This document shows, piece by piece, positions 17,655 to 26,428 of a stretch of 64,000 nucleotides of DNA. How positions within the stretch are numbered: the first letter of the stretch is position 1; every line of letters starts with the position of its first letter. The notes beneath the pieces are model-generated. The model was not told the DNA's origin. It saw only the letters and a program-made list of their open reading frames with translations, and did no database searches. This DNA is from Sinomonas sp. P10A9 (lineage in GTDB: Bacteria > Actinomycetota > Actinomycetes > Actinomycetales > Micrococcaceae), in the NCBI RefSeq assembly GCF_041022165.1, contig NZ_CP163302.1, positions 248,001 to 312,000 of the forward strand, in the 5' to 3' direction. The translations under genes were made by a program, and so were the position numbers.

Positions 17655-17996
17655 ATGGCACAGAAGGTCCAGATCATTCTCGAGGACGACATCGACGGCG
17701 GCAAGGCCGACGAGACCGTCCGCTTCAGTCTCGACGGGTCCAGCTACGAGATCGATCTCTCGACGGCGAATGCCGAGAAGCTCCGCGGCGCACTTGCCGA
17801 GTTCATTTCCGCAGGCCGCAAGGCAACGGCGTCCCGCCCGAGTGCGGTTCAGCGTGCCCGCGCTGCATCATCTGGTGCGCGCAATTCAGATTCGGCGAAG
17901 ATCCGCCAGTGGGCCCGCGACAATGGCTACAACGTGAATGCCCGCGGACGCATCCAGCAAGAGGTTCAGGAGGCCTATCACCGCGCCAACGGCTGA
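17655..17996 (+). CDS. lsr2: Lsr2 nucleoid-associated protein
   Basis: Lsr2 is the actinobacterial H-NS analogue that binds A/T-rich DNA in the minor groove and silences foreign genes. The 113-residue protein has the N-terminal dimerisation domain (MAQKVQIILEDDIDGGKADET, then FSLDGSSYEIDLS) and a C-terminal DNA-binding helix pair with the AT-hook-like NARGRI motif. In this family the R-G-R triplet inserts into the groove. The gene has its own promoter and a very strong terminator. The A/T-rich gap near 58.9 kb is a plausible target. Confidence 0.96.
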   Translation: MAQKVQIILEDDIDGGKADETVRFSLDGSSYEIDLSTANAEKLRGALAEFISAGRKATASRPSAVQRARAASSGARNSDSAKIRQWARDNGYNVNARGRIQQEVQEAYHRANG

Positions 17997-18035
17997 TTTC
18001 GGTGTGAATTTGAGTATGGCCGCGGTTCGGCTGCG

Positions 18036-18069
18036 AGGAAATCCCGGTGCTGCAGCACCGGGATTTCCT
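18036..18069 (+). terminator. 34-base perfect palindrome after lsr2
   Basis: Bases 18036-18069 are a perfect 34-base palindrome (AGGAAATCCCGG... centred on CTGCAG). The hairpin, with a small loop, would be very stable. No T-tract follows. It lies 40 bases after the lsr2 stop. Confidence 0.8.
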
Positions 18070-18108
18070 GCTTCCCGGCCATCGGTGCCGCAAATATTCT
18101 CACGTGAG

Positions 18109-18163
18109 GCGCACGACGGCGCCCCGCACCGGCGCGCGCGAGGCGAGCGGGCGGCGTCGTGCG
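18109..18163. repeat. Inverted pair of the GCGCACGACG element
   Basis: GCGCACGACG (18110-18119) reappears in inverted orientation as CGTCGTGCGC (18154-18163). It is the same core as the triple repeat near 2.0 kb. The pair lies upstream of the ClgR-like site. Confidence 0.6.
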
Positions 18164-18174
18164 CGCGGTCTGCT

Positions 18175-18225
18175 GTTCACCCTGTGGCGAACACCCCTTT
18201 CGCGCGGCCCCCCGGCACGTAGCAT
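18175..18225 (+). promoter_or_regulatory. clpC promoter with ClgR-like operator
   Basis: GTTCACC-CTGT-GGCGAAC (18175-18192) is an inverted repeat with one arm mismatch and fits the ClgR consensus reported for corynebacteria with two differences. TAGCAT (18220-18225) is a likely -10, with no good -35 at the right distance. That suits activation by ClgR bound just upstream. CGTAGC/GCTACG (18218-18235) also forms an inverted repeat over the -10. Confidence 0.5.
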
Positions 18226-18269
18226 CGAAGCTACGCAGTGCACCCAAGCTAAACCGGGGAGTTCGAGCA

Positions 18270-20792
18270 ATGTTCGAGAGATTCACAGACCGCGCCCGTC
18301 GCGTGGTGGTGCTGGCCCAAGAAGAGGCCCGCATGCTTAACCACAACTACATCGGCACCGAGCACATCCTCCTGGGATTGATCCACGAGGGTGAAGGAGT
18401 CGCGGCCAAGGCTCTCGAGTCCCTGAGCATCTCCCTCGATGGGGTCCGCGAGCAGGTGCAGGAGATCATCGGCCAGGGCCAGCAGGCCCCGTCCGGCCAC
18501 ATCCCCTTCACTCCGCGTGCCAAGAAGGTGCTTGAGCTCTCGCTCCGCGAGGCGCTCCAGCTCGGCCACAACTACATCGGCACTGAGCACATCCTGCTCG
18601 GCCTCATCCGTGAGGGCGAGGGCGTGGCAGCCCAAGTGCTGGTCAAGCTCGGCGCGGACCTCAACCGCGTGCGCCAGCAGGTCATCCAGCTCCTGTCCGG
18701 ATACCAGGGCAAGGAATCGGCCTCGACCGGCGCCGGCCCGGGCCAGCCCGAGGGCACGCCCGCGGGTTCGGTGGTGCTGGACCAGTTCGGCCGCAACCTC
18801 ACCCAGGCCGCGCGGGAGAACAAGCTCGACCCGGTGATCGGGCGCGAGCACGAGATGGAACGCGTCATGCAGGTCCTCTCGCGCCGCACCAAGAACAACC
18901 CGGTCCTCATCGGCGAGCCCGGCGTCGGCAAGACCGCCGTCGTGGAGGGCCTCGCGCAGGCTATTGTGCGCGGTGACGTCCCGGAGACCATCAAGGACAA
19001 GCAGCTGTACACGCTTGACCTCGGTTCGCTCGTGGCAGGCTCGCGCTACCGCGGTGACTTCGAGGAGCGCCTGAAGAAGGTGCTCAAGGAGATCCGCACG
19101 CGCGGCGACATCATCCTGTTCATCGACGAGATCCACACCCTCGTCGGTGCGGGTGCGGCCGAGGGCGCGATCGATGCAGCGAGCATCCTCAAGCCGATGT
19201 TGGCCCGCGGGGAGCTCCAGACCATCGGCGCGACCACGCTGGACGAGTACCGCAAGCACATCGAGAAGGACGCCGCGCTCGAGCGCCGGTTCCAGCCGAT
19301 CCAGGTGTCGGAGCCGAACGTTGCCCTCGCGATCGAGATCCTCAAGGGCCTCCGCGACCGCTACGAGGCGCACCACCGCGTGACCATCACGGACGGGGCC
19401 CTGGCCGCAGCCGCCAACCTTTCCGAGCGGTACATTTCGGACCGGTTCCTGCCGGACAAGGCGATCGACCTCATCGATGAGGCGGGCGCGCGCCTGCGCA
19501 TCCGCCGCATGACGGCGCCGCCGGAGCTCAAGGCCCTCGACGAGCGCATCGCGGGGCTCAAGCTCGAGAAGGAGTCCGCGATCGACGCGCAGGACTTCGA
19601 GGGTGCCGCCTCGCTGCGCGACAAGGAGCAGAAGCTCATCACCGAGCGCGCCGAGCGTGAGCGCGCCTGGAAGTCGGGCGACATGGACGGCGTGGCCGAG
19701 GTGGACGAGGACCTGATCGCCGAGGTGCTCGCGAACTCGACCGGCATCCCGGTGTTCAAGCTCACCGAGGAGGAGTCGAGCCGCCTGCTCCACATGGAGG
19801 ACGAGCTGCACAAGCGCGTTGTCGGGCAGGACGATGCCATCAAGGCCCTGTCCCGCTCGATCCGCCGTACGCGTGCGGGCCTCAAGGATCCGAAGCGCCC
19901 GGGCGGGTCGTTCATCTTCGCTGGCCCGACCGGCGTCGGCAAGACCGAGCTCGCCAAGGCACTCGCCGAGTTCCTGTTCGGCGAAGAGGACGCGCTCATC
20001 ACGCTGGACATGTCCGAGTTCTCCGAGAAGCACACGGTCTCGCGGCTCTTCGGTGCCCCTCCGGGATACGTCGGATATGAGGAGGGCGGCCAGCTCACTG
20101 AGAAGGTCCGCCGCCGCCCGTTCTCGGTGGTGCTGTTCGACGAGGTGGAGAAGGCCCACGCGGACCTGTTCAACTCGCTCCTGCAGATCCTCGAAGACGG
20201 CCGTCTGACCGATTCGCAGGGCCGTGTCGTGGACTTCAAGAACACCGTGATCATCATGACCACGAACCTCGGCACCCGGGACATCTCCAAGGGCGTCATG
20301 ACGGGCTTCCAGTCCGGCACCGACACCAAGACCGGCTACGAGCGCATCAAGGCGCGCGTGACGGAAGAGCTCAAGCAGCACTTCCGCCCCGAGTTCCTGA
20401 ACCGTGTCGATGACATCGTCGTGTTCCCGCAGCTGACGCAGGAGGAGATCATCGAGATCGTCGATCTCATGATTGCCCGCCTCGAGCAGCGGCTCAAGGA
20501 CAAGGACATGGGCATCGAGCTCACGCAGAAGGCCAAGGTCCTGCTCGCCACGCGAGGCTACGACCCGGCCATGGGCGCCCGCCCGCTGCGCCGCACGATC
20601 CAGTCCGAGATCGAGGACCAGCTGTCGGAGAAGATCCTCTTCGGCGACCTCTCTGCCGGCGACATCGTTGTGGTGGATGTCGAGGGCGACGGCGACGACG
20701 CGAAGTTCACGTTTGCTGGAACTCCGCGCCCTGAGGTCCCTGAGGTCGTGTCCCTGGCCAAGGGCCCGGGCGGCAAGGAGATCGGCGCGTAG
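18270..20792 (+). CDS. clpC: ClpC AAA+ unfoldase
   Basis: ClpC is the Hsp100 unfoldase that feeds substrates to ClpP. It has a double N-terminal Clp repeat (two [27 protein letters not shown] units), AAA domain 1 with Walker A GEPGVGKT at residues 215-222, a UVR-like middle segment ([15 protein letters not shown]), and AAA domain 2 with Walker A GPTGVGKT at 552-559. Length is 840 residues. ATG 18270 was chosen at the family's [11 protein letters not shown] start with GGGGA upstream; the frame is open further 5' without homology. Its own promoter, ClgR-like operator and strong terminator make it monocistronic. Confidence 0.97.
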   Translation: MFERFTDRARRVVVLAQEEARMLNHNYIGTEHILLGLIHEGEGVAAKALESLSISLDGVREQVQEIIGQGQQAPSGHIPFTPRAKKVLELSLREALQLGHNYIGTEHILLGLIREGEGVAAQVLVKLGADLNRVRQQVIQLLSGYQGKESASTGAGPGQPEGTPAGSVVLDQFGRNLTQAARENKLDPVIGREHEMERVMQVLSRRTKNNPVLIGEPGVGKTAVVEGLAQAIVRGDVPETIKDKQLYTLDLGSLVAGSRYRGDFEERLKKVLKEIRTRGDIILFIDEIHTLVGAGAAEGAIDAASILKPMLARGELQTIGATTLDEYRKHIEKDAALERRFQPIQVSEPNVALAIEILKGLRDRYEAHHRVTITDGALAAAANLSERYISDRFLPDKAIDLIDEAGARLRIRRMTAPPELKALDERIAGLKLEKESAIDAQDFEGAASLRDKEQKLITERAERERAWKSGDMDGVAEVDEDLIAEVLANSTGIPVFKLTEEESSRLLHMEDELHKRVVGQDDAIKALSRSIRRTRAGLKDPKRPGGSFIFAGPTGVGKTELAKALAEFLFGEEDALITLDMSEFSEKHTVSRLFGAPPGYVGYEEGGQLTEKVRRRPFSVVLFDEVEKAHADLFNSLLQILEDGRLTDSQGRVVDFKNTVIIMTTNLGTRDISKGVMTGFQSGTDTKTGYERIKARVTEELKQHFRPEFLNRVDDIVVFPQLTQEEIIEIVDLMIARLEQRLKDKDMGIELTQKAKVLLATRGYDPAMGARPLRRTIQSEIEDQLSEKILFGDLSAGDIVVVDVEGDGDDAKFTFAGTPRPEVPEVVSLAKGPGGKEIGA

Positions 20793-20823
20793 CGCTCCTC
20801 GGGGGCTTCGAGCACGCACGACG

Positions 20824-20856
20824 ACGGCCCCCCGCCTCTTGGAGGCGGGGGGCCGT
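20824..20856 (+). terminator. clpC terminator
   Basis: A perfect 15-base-pair GC-rich stem (20824-20838 with 20842-20856) with a 3-base loop lies 32 bases after the clpC stop. The copy of CACGCACGACGACGG before it matches the dispersed extragenic motif. Confidence 0.85.
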
Positions 20857-20907
20857 TGGCGTCCGATGAGTTGCCCAGGACGGGGCTCCGTCGTGCGATT
20901 CGGGTCG

Positions 20908-21858
20908 CTACGCTGGCCCCATTGTCCCTGCGATCTCGTGGAGGGCTCCGGAGGGCCGCCTTGGGGCGACGCTGTTGACCACTCGGTAGGTGAGGATCTC
21001 GGTCCCAGCCACCTCGTCTCCGTCGTCTGGGGCGACGTGCAGGAGCGGGGTGCCGTCCGAATCGCGGGTCAGGACGAACGGGTTCCGCAGGACGCTGTGC
21101 CCCGCGGCGCTGAACACGGGGACAGGGACCTCGGCCTCGATCCTGCGCGCGGAGAAGTCCAGGACGGTTAGCCCTCCCAACTCGTACTTCGCCCCCTCCG
21201 CGTCGGGAAGCTCGGCGATGCCCCCACAGATGAGCCGCGACCCTCCGTCGTACTGGGCTTCCTGGAAGTCGACGTGCCAGCTCGGGTTGTCCCAGACCTC
21301 AGACTCGCGGACCGCTGCTCCGGCGTCGAGGTTCCAGCGGTAGAGGCGGCGCGAGCCCCAACTGGCCCCGTAGAGCGTGCCTGATTCCGGGGCGGGCGCG
21401 AGCCATGTGATGTGGTCGTCGACCTCGAAACGCTCGGTCAGCTCGAGGCTGTGCGGATCGAGCGTATAGACGACGCTCCGGCTGTCGGCGCGGTATTCGC
21501 CGACGGGCACCCAGAGGAGCGATCCCGCATGGTCGATCCCGCTCGGGTGGTACGCGTCACCGTCGCCCACGATGAGGTCCGCGGCGAGGGTCCCATCCGG
21601 TTCGATGACGAGCACATGCCCCCGGCCTCGTCCCGGCGTTCGGCGAGCCGGGTCACCGTCGGCATCGGGGAGGGGGCGGGGCGGATCGAGCACTTCAACC
21701 GTGGTGAGGAAGATGCGACCGGCCGCGAACGCCATGCCCTGAGGGTGGTTGGTGGCGAAGCGCAGAGGCAGGCGATGGACGAGTTCGAACCGGGTGCGCC
21801 GGGTCCATGTCGCGACCTCCGCAGAGAGGCTGCCATCACGTACTGGTTCAGACCACAT
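20908..21858 (-). CDS. DUF6454-like predicted beta-propeller protein
   Basis: The 316-residue protein has repeated beta-strand blocks such as HPQGMAFAAGRIFLTTV, HPSGIDHAGSLLWVPVGEYR, YTLDPHSLE and DDHITWLAPAPESGTLYGASWG, typical of a six-bladed propeller. It resembles what is annotated as DUF6454; that assignment is from memory. No signal peptide is seen, so it is probably cytosolic. It is the last gene of the ABC importer/GDPD operon, overlapping the preceding gene by 11 bases, with a strong GGGAGGTG before the ATG. A role in the same catabolic route, perhaps a lactonase-like or esterase-like step, is possible but unsupported. Confidence 0.65.
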   Translation of the reverse strand: MWSEPVRDGSLSAEVATWTRRTRFELVHRLPLRFATNHPQGMAFAAGRIFLTTVEVLDPPRPLPDADGDPARRTPGRGRGHVLVIEPDGTLAADLIVGDGDAYHPSGIDHAGSLLWVPVGEYRADSRSVVYTLDPHSLELTERFEVDDHITWLAPAPESGTLYGASWGSRRLYRWNLDAGAAVRESEVWDNPSWHVDFQEAQYDGGSRLICGGIAELPDAEGAKYELGGLTVLDFSARRIEAEVPVPVFSAAGHSVLRNPFVLTRDSDGTPLLHVAPDDGDEVAGTEILTYRVVNSVAPRRPSGALHEIAGTMGPA

Positions 21859-23452
21859 GGCTCACCTCCCTGGCAGCCCGTCGTGCAGAGGACCAGACCG
21901 CGTAGAGCTCGGCCGCATAGTCCGGATGCGCGGCGAGGAACGCGCGCTCCGGCCAGGCCGTCTCCTGGCCGGCGTCATCGAGGATGACCCCGCCAGCTTC
22001 GCGGATGATCAGGGTGGACGCAAGGTGATCGACCGGGCTGAAGCGCTCAATCGCCGTTCCCACGCCCCGCCCGGCGGCAGGACCGGCAACGGCAAGTGCC
22101 CCGGATCCCATGAGGCGCGCGGTGCAGAAGCGTTCGCGGAGCCCAGTGAAGAAGGCGTCCATGCCGGGCCACGAAGCGTGGCCCTCAAGCTCGGTGCAGA
22201 CGATCTTCCCGCTGAGGTCGGAGCGTGTGCCGGTGGTACGGATGTCGAGGCGGACGCCGTCGGCTTCGGCGCCGTAGCCGGCGACGGCTGCGAACACGTT
22301 CCCGCGCCATACGTCGGCTACTACGGCGACGAGGGGCTCGTGGTCGATGGCGAGGGCGAGTGAGAAGGCGGTCCATGGCATGCCGTTGGCGAGGTTCGCG
22401 GTCCCGTCGACTGGGTCGACGTACCAGCACGGGACACCCGGCGCCGGGGTGCCGCCGAGTTCTTCGCCGACCACGAGGTGGCCGGGGAGACGGGCGGCGA
22501 TGACCTGGCGGACGTGCTGCTCGACGGCGAGGTCCACTTCGGTGACGTGGTCGGCGGGGTTGGCCTTGGTCGAGATGACCCCGAGGTTGGCTTGGCGGGT
22601 GTAGTCGATGGCCCAGAGGGCCAGCTCGTGGGCCACGGCGGCTGCCGCCGCGAGCTCATCGCCCGGGAGGTGCCTCGGGTGCGGTGCCGAGGCCCACGCG
22701 GCCGGGCCTTCGGCGATGACGGTCCGGAGGACGGAGAGGCGGTTGGTGGTGACGGCGTCGGCGCCGAGGGCTAGTGCCCAGCGCATGCCGTCCTCGGAGT
22801 CCACCGTCCAGCACGCCACGAGGACGCCGGCGGTGTGGGCGGCGTCGACGAGCGCCTGGCTGAGGACGGCGTAGTCGGAGTTGACGGCGTGCGGGCGCAG
22901 CCGTGCAAGGAGCTCGGCCGGCGGCAGGTCGCGGCGGTTCCAGGGGAGCCACACGCTCGCGTCCGCGTCGAGGCCACGCACGATCGTCATCGCCTCGAGG
23001 TTCCCGCACCAGGCGACGCGGGCCGGTTCGGTGCCCGCTGCGCGCGCGTCCTGGGCATGACTGCGGACGACGGCGACGCTCGCCTGGGCGGGGCCGGGCT
23101 CGTCCATGTCGATGAGCAGCACCGAGCCGGTGCCCGCGACCGCGTCCAGGGCGTCTGCCAGCAGCGGGATGCGGTGGTCCTTGCCTTCGCCCCGGCCGAG
23201 GGCCGCGACGTCCGCCCAGTCCACGTCCCCGACATCCCGCGGGTCCTCCCACATCCGCTCGAGGGTGGGGTCGTGGAGGAGCACCGCGTACCCGTCGCGG
23301 GTGAGCCGGACGTCGACCTCGACGAAGTCCGCGCCGGCCTCGACGGCCGCCCGGACGGCGGCGAGGGTGTTCTCGCGGTGCTGCTCCACGTCTCCGCGGT
23401 GCGCGGTCACCAGCGGCGCGGCGGCCGTCGTGGGCGACGTTGCGTCGTTCAC
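21848..23452 (-). CDS. Fused glycerophosphodiester phosphodiesterase / inositol monophosphatase
   Basis: This 534-residue protein joins two enzymes. The N-terminal ~250 residues form a GDPD barrel: AHRG with His18/Arg19, the ENTLAAVRAAVEAGADFVEVDV block and LLHDPTLER. The C-terminal ~270 residues are an inositol monophosphatase: GEELGG (329-334) and DPVDGTAN (Asp346, Asp349) for Mg2+ binding. The fusion could split a glycerophosphodiester and then dephosphorylate the product, for example glycerophosphoinositol to inositol phosphate to inositol. GTG 23452 overlaps the ATPase stop as GTGA. No signal peptide is present, so the substrate must be imported. Confidence 0.88.
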   Translation of the reverse strand: MNDATSPTTAAAPLVTAHRGDVEQHRENTLAAVRAAVEAGADFVEVDVRLTRDGYAVLLHDPTLERMWEDPRDVGDVDWADVAALGRGEGKDHRIPLLADALDAVAGTGSVLLIDMDEPGPAQASVAVVRSHAQDARAAGTEPARVAWCGNLEAMTIVRGLDADASVWLPWNRRDLPPAELLARLRPHAVNSDYAVLSQALVDAAHTAGVLVACWTVDSEDGMRWALALGADAVTTNRLSVLRTVIAEGPAAWASAPHPRHLPGDELAAAAAVAHELALWAIDYTRQANLGVISTKANPADHVTEVDLAVEQHVRQVIAARLPGHLVVGEELGGTPAPGVPCWYVDPVDGTANLANGMPWTAFSLALAIDHEPLVAVVADVWRGNVFAAVAGYGAEADGVRLDIRTTGTRSDLSGKIVCTELEGHASWPGMDAFFTGLRERFCTARLMGSGALAVAGPAAGRGVGTAIERFSPVDHLASTLIIREAGGVILDDAGQETAWPERAFLAAHPDYAAELYAVWSSARRAAREVSHVV

Positions 23453-24606
23453 GCGCCGTCCCCCGTGGTGGCCAGCTTGCCGTCTTCGAAGGTGAGCCAT
23501 TTGGTGATCCGGGCGTGGCCCTGTGTCCCGACTGGGGGCGGGTTGCCTGTGACGTAGCTGCGCAGGCTCGCGTCGTCGCGGGTGAGGTGGACCTCGGCGA
23601 AGTGCCCGCGGGGGACGACGCGGTGGACTGTGGCGGGGATCCCCTCGCCGCCGGTGCTGTGCTTGGCGGCGTCGGGGCCGTCGGGGGTGAAGAGGACGTC
23701 TTCGGGGCGGATGCCGACCACGCCGGTGCCGGGGACGATGCGGCCGTCCTGGAGGCGGCCCTGGAGGCGGTTGAGGCTGCCGATGAAGGTCGCGACGAAC
23801 TCGGTGGCGGGGGTGCTGTAGAGCTGGGCGGGGGTGCTGAACTGCTCGATCCGGCCGGCGTTCATGACCGCGATCCGGTCCGACATCGACATGGCCTCCT
23901 CCTGGTCGTGGGTGACGATCAGGGTCGTGATGCCCAGGCGCTGCTGGATCTCGCGGATGTCCTCGCGGACCTTCACGCGCAGCTTCGCGTCCAGGTTGGA
24001 CAACGGCTCGTCCAGCAGGAGGAGCTCGGGCTCCTGGACGAGCGCGCGGGCCAGGGCGGTGCGCTGCTGCTCCCCGCCGGAGATCCGCGCGGGCCGGGAG
24101 TCCCGGTGGTGCAGCAGGTTCACCAGGGCCAGGGCCGCGTCGACGCGCTCGGCGATCTCTGCTCTGGGCCGCTTGCGGAGCCTGAGCGGGAAGGCGACGT
24201 TCTTCGCGACGGTCATGTGGGGCCAGAGGGCGTAGTTCTGGAAGACCATGGCGCTGGGGCGCTGCTCGGGGCCGAGGTGGACGACCTCGCGGCCGCCGAC
24301 CTTGATGGATCCCGAGTCGGGGGCCAGGAAGCCCGCGATCATGCGCAGGGTGGTGGTCTTGCCGCAGCCGGAGGGTCCGAGCAGGGAGACGAGCTCCCCC
24401 GGCTGGACGCTCATGTCAAGGCTGTCGATGATGGTCCGCCCGCCCAGGGCCTTGTGCAGGCCGGTGATGTCGAGTCCGCCCCGGCGGGGCCCGGGCGCTG
24501 CGCCGGGGCCGGCTGTGCTGGGCGTCCCCGACTCGGCTGTGCTGGGCGTGTCGGGGTCGGCTGTGCTGGGTGTGGCGGGGGCGGTCGGGGTCGTGTTGGT
24601 GGTCAT
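23449..24606 (-). CDS. ABC importer ATP-binding protein
   Basis: This 385-residue ATPase of the PotA/UgpC class has Walker A GPSGCGKTTT, a Q-loop (MVFQNYALWPHM), the signature segment ISGGEQQRTALARAL and Walker B LLLLDEPLSNLD. The C-terminal ~100 residues form a TOBE-type regulatory domain (TGVVGIRPEDVLF). The first ~45 residues are a low-complexity linker of repeated TPST/DPDT/AESG units, unusual for this family. ATG 24606 follows the permease by eight bases; the frame is open far upstream without homology. It energises import by the two permeases next to it. Confidence 0.92.
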   Translation of the reverse strand: MTTNTTPTAPATPSTADPDTPSTAESGTPSTAGPGAAPGPRRGGLDITGLHKALGGRTIIDSLDMSVQPGELVSLLGPSGCGKTTTLRMIAGFLAPDSGSIKVGGREVVHLGPEQRPSAMVFQNYALWPHMTVAKNVAFPLRLRKRPRAEIAERVDAALALVNLLHHRDSRPARISGGEQQRTALARALVQEPELLLLDEPLSNLDAKLRVKVREDIREIQQRLGITTLIVTHDQEEAMSMSDRIAVMNAGRIEQFSTPAQLYSTPATEFVATFIGSLNRLQGRLQDGRIVPGTGVVGIRPEDVLFTPDGPDAAKHSTGGEGIPATVHRVVPRGHFAEVHLTRDDASLRSYVTGNPPPVGTQGHARITKWLTFEDGKLATTGDGA

Positions 24607-24614
24607 GGGTGCCT

Positions 24615-25439
24615 CTACTTGATCTGGAAGCCCTCGGCGAGCTGGCCGCCGACGATGTGCTTGTGCGCGGCCAGGAGCAGCGCGACGGAGGGGATGGCGA
24701 GCAGGATCGAGAAGACCGCCGCGACCTGGGTGGGGTAGTTGAGCACGAGGGTGTACATCTGGGTCGGCATGGTGAAGTAGTCCGGGGCGCCGACCAGGTA
24801 CGTGCCCTGGGCTTCGTCGAACGAGGCCAGGAAGCTCATGATCGCCGCGACGAGGATGCCCGGGAGCGCCATGGGAAGGGTGACGCTGGAGAACACCCGC
24901 AGCTTCGACGCGCCGGCGTCCCGCGCGGCCTCCTCCAGGCTCCTCGGGACTGCCGCGAACGCCGCCGAGGGGATCCACGTCATGAACACCACGGTGCCCA
25001 GCAGGTGCACGATCAGGATGCCCAGGATCGAGTTCATCAGGTTGAGCGTGTAGAACAGCGCGGCGAGGGAGACGAACAGGCCCATCTTGGGGAACGCGTT
25101 GGCCGCGAAGAGCCCGATGAGGAAGAACCGCCGCCCGGGGAACTCGAAGCGCGCGAACGCGTATGCGGCCGGGAGGCAGATGAGCGCTGAGGCCAGGACG
25201 GTGACCGGGGCGAAGAAGAGGGAGTTCTGCACCGCGACCCCGAGGGCGTTGTCGCTGAAGACGAGTTCCCACCACTTGAACGTCCACCCGTCCGGGGCCA
25301 GGTTGGGGTATGTCCAGTTCGTGGCGAAGGCCCGCACGGCCAGCCACAGGAGCGGGCCGATGATGAACACGGCCATGGCAACGGCGAACAGGACGGCAAG
25401 GGTGCGGGTGATCGCCCGGCGTGCTGACTGGTTCTGCAT
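24615..25439 (-). CDS. ABC importer permease 2
   Basis: This 274-residue membrane protein has six predicted helices and the EAA loop EEAARDAGASKLRVFSSVTLPMALPGI that contacts the ATPase. It belongs to the MalG/PotC-like binding-protein-dependent permeases. ATG 25439 overlaps the stop of the first permease as ATGA. Confidence 0.92.
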   Translation of the reverse strand: MQNQSARRAITRTLAVLFAVAMAVFIIGPLLWLAVRAFATNWTYPNLAPDGWTFKWWELVFSDNALGVAVQNSLFFAPVTVLASALICLPAAYAFARFEFPGRRFFLIGLFAANAFPKMGLFVSLAALFYTLNLMNSILGILIVHLLGTVVFMTWIPSAAFAAVPRSLEEAARDAGASKLRVFSSVTLPMALPGILVAAIMSFLASFDEAQGTYLVGAPDYFTMPTQMYTLVLNYPTQVAAVFSILLAIPSVALLLAAHKHIVGGQLAEGFQIK

Positions 25440-26428
25440 CACACGGCCCCGCTTTCCCTGGCCGAGCGGAAGTTCGCCCACACATAGACTGCGGCGATGC
25501 CCGAGGCGATCGCGAACACGACGAACGCCATGACGACGGCCTGCTGTGGCTGGTTGAAGGCCGAGAAGTAGTTGGACATGTCCACCCCGAGCATGTTCGG
25601 CGAGTTCGGGCCCGTGAAGTACGGGACGGTGAACGAGCCCAGGATCCCGATGGCCGTGAACGTGGTGGCGATGATGATCGGCACCCCGGCCATCGGCACC
25701 ACAACGCTGATGACCACGCGCCAGAAGGAGGCGCCGGCGTCGCGAGCTGAGTCGATCATGGCCTGCGGGACCGCCTGGAGCCCGGACGTGATGAGGAGGG
25801 TCGCGAAGGGAAGCGACGTCCACACCGAGCCGATGACCACCGTCACCATCGTGAAGGACCAGACGGGGAAGTCCACGCCGAGCTGCGCGGCGACGCTGCG
25901 CAGGAACCCGTCCGCCGAGTAGAACCCGAGGATGGCCCAGGACGCGATGACCACGGGGATGAACAGGGGGATGACCGCCAGGGCCGAGAGGACCTTCCCG
26001 ATGACCCCGCCCACGAACTTGAGGTACAGGCCGATCCCGGCAGCCAGGAGGATCACGACGGCGGTGCTCACCACGGTGACGATGACCGTGACCGCGAGGT
26101 CCCCGAGGAACCTGGGATTGGTGAACATGTCCGCGTAGGCGCCGAACGTGGGGCCGCCCTGGGCTTCGTGGACATTCTGGCCGATGAGCGCGATCGTCCG
26201 GTTCAGTCCGCCCGTGAAGCCGAGGCTGAAGGCGAACGCCAGGACGATCGGGAACCCGATGAACAGGGCGATGAGGAGGATCGGCGGCAGCGCCATGGCG
26301 AAGCCGGCGGCCCGGCCCGCCCCGGCCCGCTGCCGGAGCGAACCGGCAGGACGGGCGGGGCGGGTACCGCCGGGGCGGACGTCGAGGTCCCCGCGGTCCG
26401 TGGGGACCGCTGTGGACTGAGAGGTCAC
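25439..26428 (-). CDS. ABC importer permease 1
   Basis: This 329-residue MalF/PotB-like permease has a variable ~40-residue cytosolic N-terminus, six or seven hydrophobic helices and an EAA-like loop (MIDSARDAGASFWRVVISVVVPMAGVPI). GTG 26428 overlaps the substrate-binding protein's stop as GTGA. With the second permease it forms the heterodimeric channel. Confidence 0.92.
   Translation of the reverse strand: MTSQSTAVPTDRGDLDVRPGGTRPARPAGSLRQRAGAGRAAGFAMALPPILLIALFIGFPIVLAFAFSLGFTGGLNRTIALIGQNVHEAQGGPTFGAYADMFTNPRFLGDLAVTVIVTVVSTAVVILLAAGIGLYLKFVGGVIGKVLSALAVIPLFIPVVIASWAILGFYSADGFLRSVAAQLGVDFPVWSFTMVTVVIGSVWTSLPFATLLITSGLQAVPQAMIDSARDAGASFWRVVISVVVPMAGVPIIIATTFTAIGILGSFTVPYFTGPNSPNMLGVDMSNYFSAFNQPQQAVVMAFVVFAIASGIAAVYVWANFRSARESGAV

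Noticed and set aside
23449..25704. A 751-codon reading for the ABC ATPase
   Set aside because: The extra N-terminal part is antisense-like shadow over the permease gene; ATG 24606 gives a normal ATPase right after the permease stop.
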